A stretch of 53,496 bases of DNA from an uncultured Novosphingobium sp. (GTDB lineage: Bacteria > Pseudomonadota > Alphaproteobacteria > Sphingomonadales > Sphingomonadaceae): assembly GCA_946886365.1 (NCBI GenBank), contig CAMPIM010000004.1:1-53496 (forward strand). Reading direction: 5' to 3'. Position numbers and translations under genes: made by a program. The first letter of the stretch is position 1. Each line of letters opens with the position of its first letter. Of this stretch, positions 8,450-19,598 are shown piece by piece. Below the pieces are notes generated by a model that was given only the letters and a program-made list of their open reading frames with translations, was not told where the DNA came from and ran no database searches.

Positions 8450-11400
8450 TCAGCGCCGGGCGATCAACGGACGGGCGCCATCGCCTATGACGGCAAAGCC
8501 GGACCAGTAGAAGGGATGCGAAGTGTCCGCTTCGTCCATCAGCTGAATCTGGGCCAGACGCAGCGCCTCAGCCACTGGTTGGTCGGGAGCCGCCGCGAAC
8601 AGCCCGGCCATCAGCCTTTCGGTCGCGCGATATTCTTCGGGGGCAGGCCAATGGCTCGCGATGATGGAACGGCCACCCGCACCGATGAATGCGCGCACCA
8701 GTCCGTCGAGCGCTCCGCCGCTGCCGGACAGGCCCGCCGCGCGGGTCGTTTCGGCGCCCGCCGCCCCTGCCGTGTCGCAGGCCGACAATATGACAAGGTC
8801 CGCATCCAGCCGTAGGTCGAAGATTTCGCCAAATTGCAGCAGGCCGTCCGACCCGGTCTTTGACGCGAAACTGGTCAGCAAGGCAGGACGGGCCGGGCAT
8901 CCCGCGCGCGGCGGCGTGACAAGGCCGTGGGTGGCGAAATGCAGGATACGGAAATGGTTGAGGTCATTGCGCGCCTTGACCGCCTCATCGGTGAAGGCCG
9001 CGCCGGTTACGAGTTCGCTGCCCGATGTTCCAACCGCCTGCGCCGCCTGACGCAACTCGTCTGCCGGAATGGGGTGGTTCCATTGGGCAGGCGACCAGCT
9101 GCAATCGTCAGCCTGACCGGGCAGCGCGCCACGCGTCAGCGCGGCCAACCTTGGCCCGGCGATCGGCGCATTGTCGCCAAAGCCGATATAGCTTTGCGGT
9201 GCCCCCGATGGCGGGGTCAGCCGGGCGTCGCGGAAAGCGCGGGCCGACAAGGCGGTGCTCACCGCATGATCGCGGCCGAGCCAATCGACGCCACGAAAGT
9301 CGAACTCGTCGCCGCCCTTCTCCAGCCGCGCGGCATAGGCATCGACGCCCGGCTGACTGGCGACCAGCAGGTTGACCGGCAGTTGCAGCATCGCGCCGTC
9401 CGGCTCGAAGATCAGATGGCGCACGCTCTTCAGCCGCTCATCGATCGGGCCGAACAGGTCGAGATAGAGGCTGCGCGCCACCGGCAGGTCGAGCGCATAG
9501 GTGGATTGCACACCCGCGACATCGGTCGAAATCGTATCGCGCAACGCCGCGACCTTGCGCCCCACCTCGCCAGCGCTGACAGGCAAGCGGAAGCCTGTTG
9601 CCCCCTGCCCGTCTATCCACAGGGCGTAGAGGGCATCGCCAAGCTGCGCGAGCTTGTAATAGCCCTCCCCCGCCTTCAACGTTCCGCGCATTTCGCCAAG
9701 GGTCAGCGCCTGCGGGCTGACGGCGCGATATTGGGGATAGGCGGCCAGTGCCGTCAGCGTCGCGGCCTGATCGGTCGCCAGCACGTCGATCTCTGCCTGC
9801 CGCCGCGCGATCTCATCCTGGGTCGCGCTGTCGCCCTTGCCCGCTTCACGCAATTGGGCGAGGGCGATGCGGCCACGCTCTATATCGCGAGAGAGAGATG
9901 TCGACTGGCGGAAAAGACGCGCGGCCTCTCCGTCGCCCGCCGACAATTCGCGGCTCAGCAATTCCAGCGTCTCGGCCGCACCGGGACGCACCAGCAATTG
10001 CGACGCTTCGAACAGGTCCGCCGCAAGTTCGGGGCGCCGGGGCATTTCGGACGTGAGCAGCGTGAAATAGGGCTGCAACTGGTTCGCCATCGCCGTCAGC
10101 GTGCCGCGATTGGCCACGGTGGACGTCATGATCGCGCGATAGGTCTTCAACGCCTCATCAGTCCGCCCGCGCCGCACGAGGAACGCGCCCAAACGAGCAC
10201 GCGCGCCGTTGAGGGCCATCGTTTCGGGATATTGCGCGGCGATCAGGCTGACGGCCTGATTGAGCCGCGCCTCGGCACCGCCATAATCCTGCTCCGCTTC
10301 GTGCGTCAGCGCGATCTCGCCCAGCAGTTGCGCGCGCAGCCGGGTGATCGAGGTCACACGGCCATCGCGCACCCGCTGCACGTCGTTGAGCGCCCGGGTG
10401 AGCACGGTGCGCGCCTCCCGAGGCTTGCCCGACAGGCGCAAGATGGTGCCGCGCAATTGCTGTGCTTGCGCATCGAGTATGGCCGCCCGCTCACGCGGCG
10501 TAAGCGCCGTATCCTGTCGTACACCCAGTGCCCGCGTTTCAGGCGCGCCACTGCTCAATTCCGCCGCCACGTCGCTCGGCAGGGTCACTGCGCCATCCGT
10601 GCCAGCGGCAAGCGCCGTCCCGCCTTCCACTGGCTGGTCGAGCAAGGCGAGCGCGCCTTGAAGATCGCGCTGATTGAGGTGATGCACCGCGTCGAAATTA
10701 CGGCGCAGGCGGAGCTGGACAGCGTCGGCCGTCGGCACGGCGCGAGCCTGGGCAAAAGCGGCATCGGCCTGATCGAACAGGCCAAGGTTGGACAATTGCA
10801 AACCGTGGTTCACGAGATATTCGTGTCGTCGGTTGGCCCGTTCCGCGGGGCTTAAGGCTTGCGTATCGGGATTACGGGCAAGGCGATCGGTCAGGCTGTC
10901 GAAAAATTCCGCAGCCTCCGCATAGTTGCCGGAAGCGTTGCGACGATAGCCCTCCGCCATCACGGTCTGCGGATCGAGGGTCGCCGCCTGCATCCGGGCA
11001 AAGGCCGCCGCATTGCTGCCACCGGTCGTAACGATGTCTATCTTGCCCGGCACGGTGCGGCCCAACATGACGGTGCGCAGGCCAAGGTCCAAGACCGTGT
11101 CATAGGGCGCGAAGCCCTGCGTCACATAAAGCGTCTTGCCCCGTTCGACGGACAGGATGCGGTAAGCGCCCGCTTCGCTGGAGCAATTGCGGACTGTTAC
11201 CGCACCAATATCGGGCAAGGTCATGCCGCCCGGCGCGGCGCAGTTCGCGGAAGATCGGCGCGATGCCGACAGTCTTTCAAGCAGCGCCGCTTCGCTATCG
11301 GCCCCGCTCCGCCGGAGCGCATAGATACGGCCTACCGGACGCGCGGCGTCACGACATACAACGGCCCAGGCGCGATCGAACATGGTGCGGCTTGCCGGGT

Positions 11401-11566
11401 CGCCGTTGACGCTCTGCGCCTGACAGAGCGCTCCGCCGCCACTGCCGATGCGAAAGCTGTCCTGCAACAGCGGCCGGTCAAGCTCCGGTTGCGCGGCCAG
11501 CGCAGATGACAGGCCCAAAGCGCCCAGCCCGGCCAAGATCCGACAGAAATTCCCTATAGCGCTCAA
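8450..11566 (-). CDS. Secreted TPR-CHAT domain protein (caspase-like protease)
   Basis: A 1038-residue protein and first gene of the operon. TTG at 11566 is chosen because GGGGGG lies 7 bases upstream and it yields a clean signal peptide (LGLSSALAAQ). The middle part (about 190-500) is helical with TPR-like repeats; about 550-620 looks coiled; the C-terminal third (about 700-1035) is a CHAT domain. The caspase-type dyad is present: His880 in HFATHGL and Cys930 in LSACDTAGA, followed by the conserved GLVRAFIGAGGRSIIASHW segment. CHAT proteins belong to the caspase/separase clan and many are peptidases. The signal peptide predicts action in the periplasm or outside, where a target could be the exoprotein secreted by the same operon; the target is inference. 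Confidence 0.88.
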   Translation of the reverse strand: MSAIGNFCRILAGLGALGLSSALAAQPELDRPLLQDSFRIGSGGGALCQAQSVNGDPASRTMFDRAWAVVCRDAARPVGRIYALRRSGADSEAALLERLSASRRSSANCAAPGGMTLPDIGAVTVRNCSSEAGAYRILSVERGKTLYVTQGFAPYDTVLDLGLRTVMLGRTVPGKIDIVTTGGSNAAAFARMQAATLDPQTVMAEGYRRNASGNYAEAAEFFDSLTDRLARNPDTQALSPAERANRRHEYLVNHGLQLSNLGLFDQADAAFAQARAVPTADAVQLRLRRNFDAVHHLNQRDLQGALALLDQPVEGGTALAAGTDGAVTLPSDVAAELSSGAPETRALGVRQDTALTPRERAAILDAQAQQLRGTILRLSGKPREARTVLTRALNDVQRVRDGRVTSITRLRAQLLGEIALTHEAEQDYGGAEARLNQAVSLIAAQYPETMALNGARARLGAFLVRRGRTDEALKTYRAIMTSTVANRGTLTAMANQLQPYFTLLTSEMPRRPELAADLFEASQLLVRPGAAETLELLSRELSAGDGEAARLFRQSTSLSRDIERGRIALAQLREAGKGDSATQDEIARRQAEIDVLATDQAATLTALAAYPQYRAVSPQALTLGEMRGTLKAGEGYYKLAQLGDALYALWIDGQGATGFRLPVSAGEVGRKVAALRDTISTDVAGVQSTYALDLPVARSLYLDLFGPIDERLKSVRHLIFEPDGAMLQLPVNLLVASQPGVDAYAARLEKGGDEFDFRGVDWLGRDHAVSTALSARAFRDARLTPPSGAPQSYIGFGDNAPIAGPRLAALTRGALPGQADDCSWSPAQWNHPIPADELRQAAQAVGTSGSELVTGAAFTDEAVKARNDLNHFRILHFATHGLVTPPRAGCPARPALLTSFASKTGSDGLLQFGEIFDLRLDADLVILSACDTAGAAGAETTRAAGLSGSGGALDGLVRAFIGAGGRSIIASHWPAPEEYRATERLMAGLFAAAPDQPVAEALRLAQIQLMDEADTSHPFYWSGFAVIGDGARPLIARR

Positions 11567-11944
11567 GGCTATCCCCCCAGCCTCGCCGGATCTGTCCGTG
11601 CAAGCCCCCTGTCGCGCGATCCAGCGCGCTCTTCATAGCGCCGCCCCAGCTTGCCGCAAGGTAAAAGAGGGCTGTCGCGCCGATCCGATGCGGCGATTAA
11701 ACCAGCATTTCGTGGGAGGTGAGGCTTCGGGTTGCTCATCCTCCCGTGCGAGAAACTGATGCGGACGAAACTGGTGCGTAAGGACGACGGTCGTCCGGAC
11801 TATTCAGTTTGACTTCATTACGACGGTGAGTTTGCCCTCGCCAGTCCGCCAAATCCGATAAATGAAATCTAGATTTGACCTATCACATTGCATATATATG
11901 TTCAAAGAATGTAACTTGATGTTCTATACATCATTTGAGGACCA
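11567..11944. other. Intergenic divergent promoter region
   Basis: This 378-bp gap separates the leftward CHAT/TPS operon from the rightward XRE-SulP operon, so it must hold both promoters. I see no credible gene in it; the open frame over 11448-11759 is a shadow. A short inverted repeat GGACGA-CGG-TCGTCC lies at 11782-11796. The last 80 bp are AT-rich compared with the surroundings and contain TTGACC at 11875, several TATATA-like hexamers and the operator-like dyad annotated separately. Confidence 0.5.
11917..11933 (+). promoter_or_regulatory. Operator-like inverted repeat before the XRE gene
   Basis: The perfect repeat TGATGT-TCTAT-ACATCA ends 12 bp before the XRE start codon and covers a -10-like TATACA. 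This is where an autorepressor would bind, so it may be the site of the XRE protein itself. The repeat is seen; its function is inferred. Confidence 0.45.
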
Positions 11945-12262
11945 ATGATCACCTCTCAGCAAATGCGGGCCGCGCGAGCATTGCTCGGTATCGATCAGCG
12001 CCAACTCGCCGCTTTGGCGAGCGTGTCGCTGCCGACGATCCAGCGCATGGAGGCCTCCGATGGGCAGGTGCGAAGCGTCGTTGATACATTGGTGAAGGTG
12101 ATCAGCGCGCTCGAAGCGGCAGGGATCGAGATTATCGGCGAGAATGCCCCGAGTAGTGGCGCGGGACGTGGTGTCCGCCTGAGGGAAACAGCGTCCGGCC
12201 AGCAACCCAGGCGCGTGCCCTCTGTGCTGTTCGATCAGACGGCCCAAGACGATGGATCGTAA
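11945..12262 (+). CDS. XRE-family HTH transcriptional regulator
   Basis: A 105-residue DNA-binding protein. Residues 5-62 are a Cro/CI-type helix-turn-helix: an ARALLGIDQRQLAALASVSL segment, then PTIQRME as recognition helix. The C-terminal 40 residues are low-complexity and unassigned. GAGG precedes the ATG by 4 bases. It overlaps the SulP gene by 11 bp, so both are co-transcribed and probably translationally coupled, suggesting that it controls anion uptake and its own expression. Such small solitary XRE proteins can also be antitoxin-like, but no toxin gene is present next to it. Confidence 0.85.
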   Translation: MITSQQMRAARALLGIDQRQLAALASVSLPTIQRMEASDGQVRSVVDTLVKVISALEAAGIEIIGENAPSSGAGRGVRLRETASGQQPRRVPSVLFDQTAQDDGS

Positions 12263-13958
12263 CGCGCGGCTTGTCGCCTTCACGCCCAAGCTGATCACGG
12301 TCCTGCGCGAGGGCTATTCGGTCGATCGCCTGCGGCGCGATTGCATTGCCGGACTCACGGTCGCGATTGTCGCCCTGCCCCTTGCCATGGCGCTGGCGAT
12401 CGCGAGTGGAGCGTCTCCTGACAAGGGGCTCATCACAGCCGTTATAGCCGGTTTCCTGATTTCGGCGCTCGGCGGGTCGCGGGTTCAGGTCGGTGGGCCG
12501 ACAGGCGCCTTTGTCGTCGTCGTTTTCGGGGTCATCGCCCAACATGGCTATGACGGACTGCTCATGGCGACGCTGATGGCTGGGCTGATGCTGATCATTG
12601 CTGGATATTCGGGCCTGGGCAGTCTCGTCCGCTTCATTCCCCAACCCGTCGTCATCGGCTTCACCGCAGGCATCGCCGTCATTATCGCGTCGAGCCAGGT
12701 GAAGGATTTTCTCGGCCTGCGGATAGACGGCGGTGTTCCCGCCGATTTCATCCCCAAATGGCAGGCCTATTTCGCTGCGCTGGACAGCGTCCAGATACTG
12801 AGCTTGGCGATTGGCGCCGGATCGCTGGCGCTGATCATCGCCCTGCGCAAATGGGCGCCACGGGCGCCGGGCTTTCTGATCGCGGTCATATTGGCAGCAG
12901 CGTTGGCGGCGCTGCTTCAGTTGCCGGTGGAAACGATCGGATCGCGCTTTCCAAACCTGCCCACCGGAATTCCTGTACCCGCTTTGCCAGATTTCTCTCT
13001 CGCCAAGCTTCAAGCAGTCGTCCCCTCTGCCTTCACGATCGCGTTTCTGGCGGGAATCGAGGCACTTCTGTCTGCGGTCGTGGCCGATGGCATGATCGGA
13101 TCAAGGCATCGATCCAATCAGGAGCTTGTCGGCCAGGGCGTCGCCAACATCGCATCCGCATTGTTCGGTGGCCTGCCAGCGACGGGCGCCATCGCCCGCA
13201 CGGCGACCAACATCAAGGCGGGCGCCATCACGCCCATCGCGGGCATGATGCACGCGCTGTTCCTGTTGCTGTTCATCCTGTTCGCCTCGGATCTCATGGC
13301 CTTCGTGCCGCTGGCAGCGCTCGCCGCCATCCTGTTCATGGTCGCCTGGGGCATGAGCGAACATCATCGCTTCATCCAGTTGCTGCGAATGCCCAATGGC
13401 GACCGGGGCCTGTTGCTGCTGACCTTCGGCCTTACTGTTCTGGTCGATCTCACCGTGGCGATCGGCGTAGGGGTGACACTGGCTTCGCTGCTGTTCATGA
13501 TGCGCATGAGCCGCACGGTGGAGATTGCGAACGACAGCGGTGATGGAACGCCGCCACCCGAAGAAAGGGAGGACATCCACCAGCGCGATGCCCTTCCGCC
13601 GGGTGTCGAGGTGTTCCGTGTCGATGGACCGGTCTTCTTTGGCGTCGCGAATGAATTGCTGGATACGCTGCGGCGGGTCGGCCCCACGCCGAAGGTCATC
13701 ATTCTTCGACTGCGACAGGTGCCCCTGCTTGATGCGAGCGGCGTGACGGCGATCGAGGAAATCGTCCGGCAAGCGGCCTCCGCCGGGACGCAGATCTTAG
13801 TTTCAGGTGTTCAGGCCCAACCCATGGCGATGCTCAAGCGGGTATCCCTGGGACCGGCGGATCGGCGCGTCATCTTCAGCGATGATTTTCCCGATGCCCT
13901 CCGCCTCGCAAGGGCAATCATTCTCGCACCAACTTCCGCAGCCCAGCGGCTCAACTAA
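12252..13958 (+). CDS. SulP-family inorganic anion transporter with STAS domain
   Basis: A 568-residue inner-membrane transporter (SLC26/SulP). Residues about 20-420 form the transport domain with repeated hydrophobic helices; the family signature appears in GGSRVQVGGPTGAFVVVV near residues 76-93. A cytoplasmic STAS domain fills about 445-555, with the DASGVTAIEEIV segment of the anti-sigma-antagonist fold. Length is typical (550-600). SulP members move sulfate, bicarbonate, nitrate or dicarboxylates, and the sequence alone does not tell which. The start overlaps the XRE regulator gene, and a PhnA-like gene follows after 22 bp on the same strand. Confidence 0.92.
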   Translation: MDRNARLVAFTPKLITVLREGYSVDRLRRDCIAGLTVAIVALPLAMALAIASGASPDKGLITAVIAGFLISALGGSRVQVGGPTGAFVVVVFGVIAQHGYDGLLMATLMAGLMLIIAGYSGLGSLVRFIPQPVVIGFTAGIAVIIASSQVKDFLGLRIDGGVPADFIPKWQAYFAALDSVQILSLAIGAGSLALIIALRKWAPRAPGFLIAVILAAALAALLQLPVETIGSRFPNLPTGIPVPALPDFSLAKLQAVVPSAFTIAFLAGIEALLSAVVADGMIGSRHRSNQELVGQGVANIASALFGGLPATGAIARTATNIKAGAITPIAGMMHALFLLLFILFASDLMAFVPLAALAAILFMVAWGMSEHHRFIQLLRMPNGDRGLLLLTFGLTVLVDLTVAIGVGVTLASLLFMMRMSRTVEIANDSGDGTPPPEEREDIHQRDALPPGVEVFRVDGPVFFGVANELLDTLRRVGPTPKVIILRLRQVPLLDASGVTAIEEIVRQAASAGTQILVSGVQAQPMAMLKRVSLGPADRRVIFSDDFPDALRLARAIILAPTSAAQRLN

Positions 13959-13980
13959 CCACCAGATCCGGGGATTTGAA

Positions 13981-14289
13981 ATGACCGATACAAATGATGA
14001 ATATGTTTATGACGAAGCTTCGGGCGAGTGGATCTCCGCAGCGGAGGCTGCGGCCAAGGACCAGCTCGCAGACCGGGTTGAAGTGCATGATTCCGCCGGC
14101 AACCTTCTGGCGGACGGCGACAGCGTCATCACGATCAAGGATCTGAAGGTGAAGGGCGCCGGGCAGACGCTGCGCAAGGGCACCGTGATCAAGTCGATCA
14201 GGTTGACGGGCGACCCACAGGAAATCGACTGCCGCTATGAGGGCATCAAAGGCCTGGTCCTGCGAGCGGAGTTTGTGCGCAAGCATTGA
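13981..14289 (+). CDS. PhnA-domain protein lacking the zinc ribbon
   Basis: A 102-residue protein. Residues about 35-102 match the PhnA domain: SAGNLLADGDSVITIKDLKV, then KGAGQTLRKGTVIKSIRL, then IDCRYEGIKGLVLRAEFVRK. In typical PhnA proteins an N-terminal zinc ribbon with two CxxC pairs precedes this. Here the N-terminus keeps only the EYVYDEASGEW echo and has no cysteine pairs, so it probably binds no zinc. GGGGA lies 7 bases before the ATG. Despite the name, the domain is not needed for phosphonate use in known bacteria, and no phn genes are nearby. Its function is unknown. Confidence 0.8.
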   Translation: MTDTNDEYVYDEASGEWISAAEAAAKDQLADRVEVHDSAGNLLADGDSVITIKDLKVKGAGQTLRKGTVIKSIRLTGDPQEIDCRYEGIKGLVLRAEFVRKH

Positions 14290-14334
14290 TCCGCGGCGGG
14301 GTCCAAAAAAGCTGACATGGAGATGGACCGTGCG

Positions 14335-16896
14335 TCAATCCGCGCGCGCGGCGCGACCTGCGCTCCATCCCATACGCCCCTTGAGCAGTTCGCACAGAAG
14401 GAGAACGCAGGCGGGCATGAGGATCAGGAGGGCTAAATCCGTCAGCTTCAACGGAGCAAAGTCCAGAACCCGGCGCAGAGGTTCCAGCATGAATATCAGC
14501 GCGCAAGCCAGCAGGACGAGCAGCGCGACATAGCGCAGCGAAACATTGTGCCGCCAGACGGCGCTCGTCAGGGATGTACTGAAGGACCGATTGACCAGCA
14601 CCAACGCCATGATGGACGTCACCAGCCCGAAGAAAAGGAGCGCCCGCACGCGGGCCGGGTCATAGCCCCAGACGGTTGCGCAGATGTGGAGAGCGAGGAG
14701 CAGCGCGAAGGCAATTCCGCCATAAGCGATGCTCGGCAGGACCAGACGTCCGGAAAAGAGGCGTTCATCCGGATTGCGCGGCGGCCTGCGCATGATACGG
14801 TTTTCTTCCCGTTCGGCTTCGAAGACGAGCGCGCAAACCGGATCGATGATCATTTCGAGAAGGGCTATCTGGATTGGCCCCAGCACCAGCGGAAGGTCCA
14901 GCAGAAGTGGGGAAACGGCAAGCCCTGCGATCGGCACATGGACCGCGAAGATGAAACCTATGGCTTTGCGGATATTGTCATAGATGCGGCGGCCGAGCCG
15001 AATGGCGACGACGATGGCGCCGAAATCATCCTCAACCAGGACGATGGCCGCCGCCTCCCGCGCTACGTCCGTGCCACGCTTGCCCATGGCGATGCCGATA
15101 TGGGCGGCCTTGAGCGCCGGTGCGTCGTTGACGCCGTCGCCGGTCATAGCGACCACTTCTCCCGCCGATTTGAGCGCCGAGACAATTCGCAACTTTTGTT
15201 CCGGCATGGTGCGCGCGAAAATAGCCACGTCTTTCACCCGCGCGCAAAGCTCCGCGTCGGACATTGCCGCGACGTCGCCGCCAGTCATGAGCGCGCCTGC
15301 GCCGATTCCCGCCTGTAGCGCAATAGCCTGCGCGGTGGCGGGGTAGTCGCCGGTTATCATGACCACCCGGATCCCGGCCGTGTGGCATTGGGCCACGGCT
15401 TCCGGAACCCCCGCCCGCAGCGGATCGGACAAGCCGATCAGCCCGAGAAGACTGAACGCGTGCGCTTCATGCCCTATCCCGGCATTTGGCTCCGCTATAT
15501 TGGCAGAAGCCACGCCCAGAACGCGCATCCCGCGAGCCGCCATGACCTGAACCGCCTGCTCAAGGGCCGAACGAGTGCCTTCGTCCAGCCGACAAAGGCG
15601 CGCGATCGCTTCCGGTGCGCCCTTCGCGGCAACAAGCAATGGTTCCCCGGCGGTCGCGGGCCGCCAGACATTGGACATTGCGAGGAGGTCCGGCTGAAGA
15701 CCGTTGGTGTGGACCAAGAGCCAGTCTTCGCGAGCAGGAACCCGGACATCCCGAGCAGCGGTGTGGAATGCCACCTCCATCGGATCGACCGGCACGGGAG
15801 CGCTCGCCAGGGCAGCCGCGCTGATCAGGTCATGGAATTGCGCTTGCGGTAATCCCTCGCCAAGAACCGCCGCCTCACCTGACGGCAGCCACAATTCAGT
15901 GACGGTCATCCGGTTCTGAGTCAGTGTCCCGGTCTTGTCCGTGCACAGGACCGTGGCCGCACCCAGAGCCTCTATCGCGGAGGCCCGTCGGGTGAGCACG
16001 CCGACCTGTGCAATACGCCATGCGCCCATGGCCAGGAATATGGTGAGGACCACCGGAAACTCTTCAGGCAGCAACGACATCGCCGTCGCGATCCCGGCCA
16101 GCAGCGCGGCCATCCAGTCGCCCCTCAGCCATCCGTACAGCAGGACCACCAGCAGTGCGACGGCGACACCGCCGACCGCGCACAGGCTCACCATTCGGGT
16201 GGTTTCCTTGTGAAGATGCGGCGCTTCTGTCTCCAATGTTTCGAGAAACCGCCCGATCTGGCCAATGCGGCTGTGCGTGCCGGTAGCCGTTACCCGTGCG
16301 ATGCCCCCGCCATGCGTCACGATCGCTCCAGAAAAGAGATGAGGGGTATCGTCGCCCCCCGGCTCCGCGCGTTCAGCATCCCCTGAGGCCCCGCGCCGCT
16401 TGCGCACCGGCACAGCCTCGCCGGTCAGCAGCGACTCGTCTGCTTCAAGCTCCCGTGCCTCGACCACCAGTGCGTCCGCTGCGATCCGGTCCCCCGCTTC
16501 CAACACCAGAATGTCGCCATTTACGACCTCACGACCAGGGATGCGCAGGGTTTCCCCGTCACGTACAACCAGGGCGCGCGGTGCCGAGAGGTCTCGCAGT
16601 GCCTCAAGCGTGCGTTCCGTGCGCGCCTCCTGCACGATCGTGATGATGATCGACAAGCCAGCAAAGCCGAGCAGGATCAGCGCCTCAGTGCGGTCGCCGA
16701 GCAGCAGATAGACAACGCCCGCCGCGAGCAGCATGGCGAACATCGGCTCCCGCAGCACCTCCATCGCGATGCGCAGGGGCGTCCGTCGGTTTGGCCGGGG
16801 CAATTCGTTGGGGCCATCCTCCGCCAGCCGCTCGCGCGCCTGTGACGTGGAGAGGCCGACAAGACCAAGATGCCCACCTACCATCTCTATTCTCAT
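14335..16896 (-). CDS. P2-type cation-translocating ATPase (calcium-pump-like)
   Basis: An 853-residue P-type ATPase of the inner membrane. The N-terminal cation-ATPase domain (about 10-70) is followed by an actuator domain with the LLTGEAVP motif (156-163), the phosphorylated Asp320 in CTDKTGTLTQ, and the TGDGVNDAPALK hinge. The M4 motif reads LLPEEFP (275-281) instead of the PEGLP of SERCA pumps. A C-terminal set of helices carries DPVCALVFEAEREENRIM, as in Ca2+/Mn2+ or Na+-type P2 pumps. GGGAG directly precedes ATG 16896; ATG 16884 is also possible. It is convergent with the PhnA gene. Ion specificity cannot be fixed by eye; Ca2+ or Mn2+ is a guess from the family. Confidence 0.9.
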   Translation of the reverse strand: MRIEMVGGHLGLVGLSTSQARERLAEDGPNELPRPNRRTPLRIAMEVLREPMFAMLLAAGVVYLLLGDRTEALILLGFAGLSIIITIVQEARTERTLEALRDLSAPRALVVRDGETLRIPGREVVNGDILVLEAGDRIAADALVVEARELEADESLLTGEAVPVRKRRGASGDAERAEPGGDDTPHLFSGAIVTHGGGIARVTATGTHSRIGQIGRFLETLETEAPHLHKETTRMVSLCAVGGVAVALLVVLLYGWLRGDWMAALLAGIATAMSLLPEEFPVVLTIFLAMGAWRIAQVGVLTRRASAIEALGAATVLCTDKTGTLTQNRMTVTELWLPSGEAAVLGEGLPQAQFHDLISAAALASAPVPVDPMEVAFHTAARDVRVPAREDWLLVHTNGLQPDLLAMSNVWRPATAGEPLLVAAKGAPEAIARLCRLDEGTRSALEQAVQVMAARGMRVLGVASANIAEPNAGIGHEAHAFSLLGLIGLSDPLRAGVPEAVAQCHTAGIRVVMITGDYPATAQAIALQAGIGAGALMTGGDVAAMSDAELCARVKDVAIFARTMPEQKLRIVSALKSAGEVVAMTGDGVNDAPALKAAHIGIAMGKRGTDVAREAAAIVLVEDDFGAIVVAIRLGRRIYDNIRKAIGFIFAVHVPIAGLAVSPLLLDLPLVLGPIQIALLEMIIDPVCALVFEAEREENRIMRRPPRNPDERLFSGRLVLPSIAYGGIAFALLLALHICATVWGYDPARVRALLFFGLVTSIMALVLVNRSFSTSLTSAVWRHNVSLRYVALLVLLACALIFMLEPLRRVLDFAPLKLTDLALLILMPACVLLLCELLKGRMGWSAGRAARAD

Positions 16897-17008
16897 CTCC
16901 CATCGAAGGACGACAGGTAAACCACGGTGACGATTAAGGCCGCCGCAAGATAGTCTCTCAATGCAGAGTTTGTGCTTATGCTGAAGAAAGCTGCTGCAAC
17001 TGGCAACT

Positions 17009-19504
<2,496 letters not shown>

Positions 19505-19598
19505 GGGGGCCGCCTCATCCGTATAACTACGGACTGCCTCTCTCCTTCTTTGGCCTATTGAGGTATGATCGGGAAAAAGATGAGCGGGAGAGGTTCGC

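Noticed and set aside
8927..10855. 642-residue rightward open frame over the CHAT gene
   Set aside because: Arg/Gln-rich low-sense translation opposite to a well-recognised TPR-CHAT protein.
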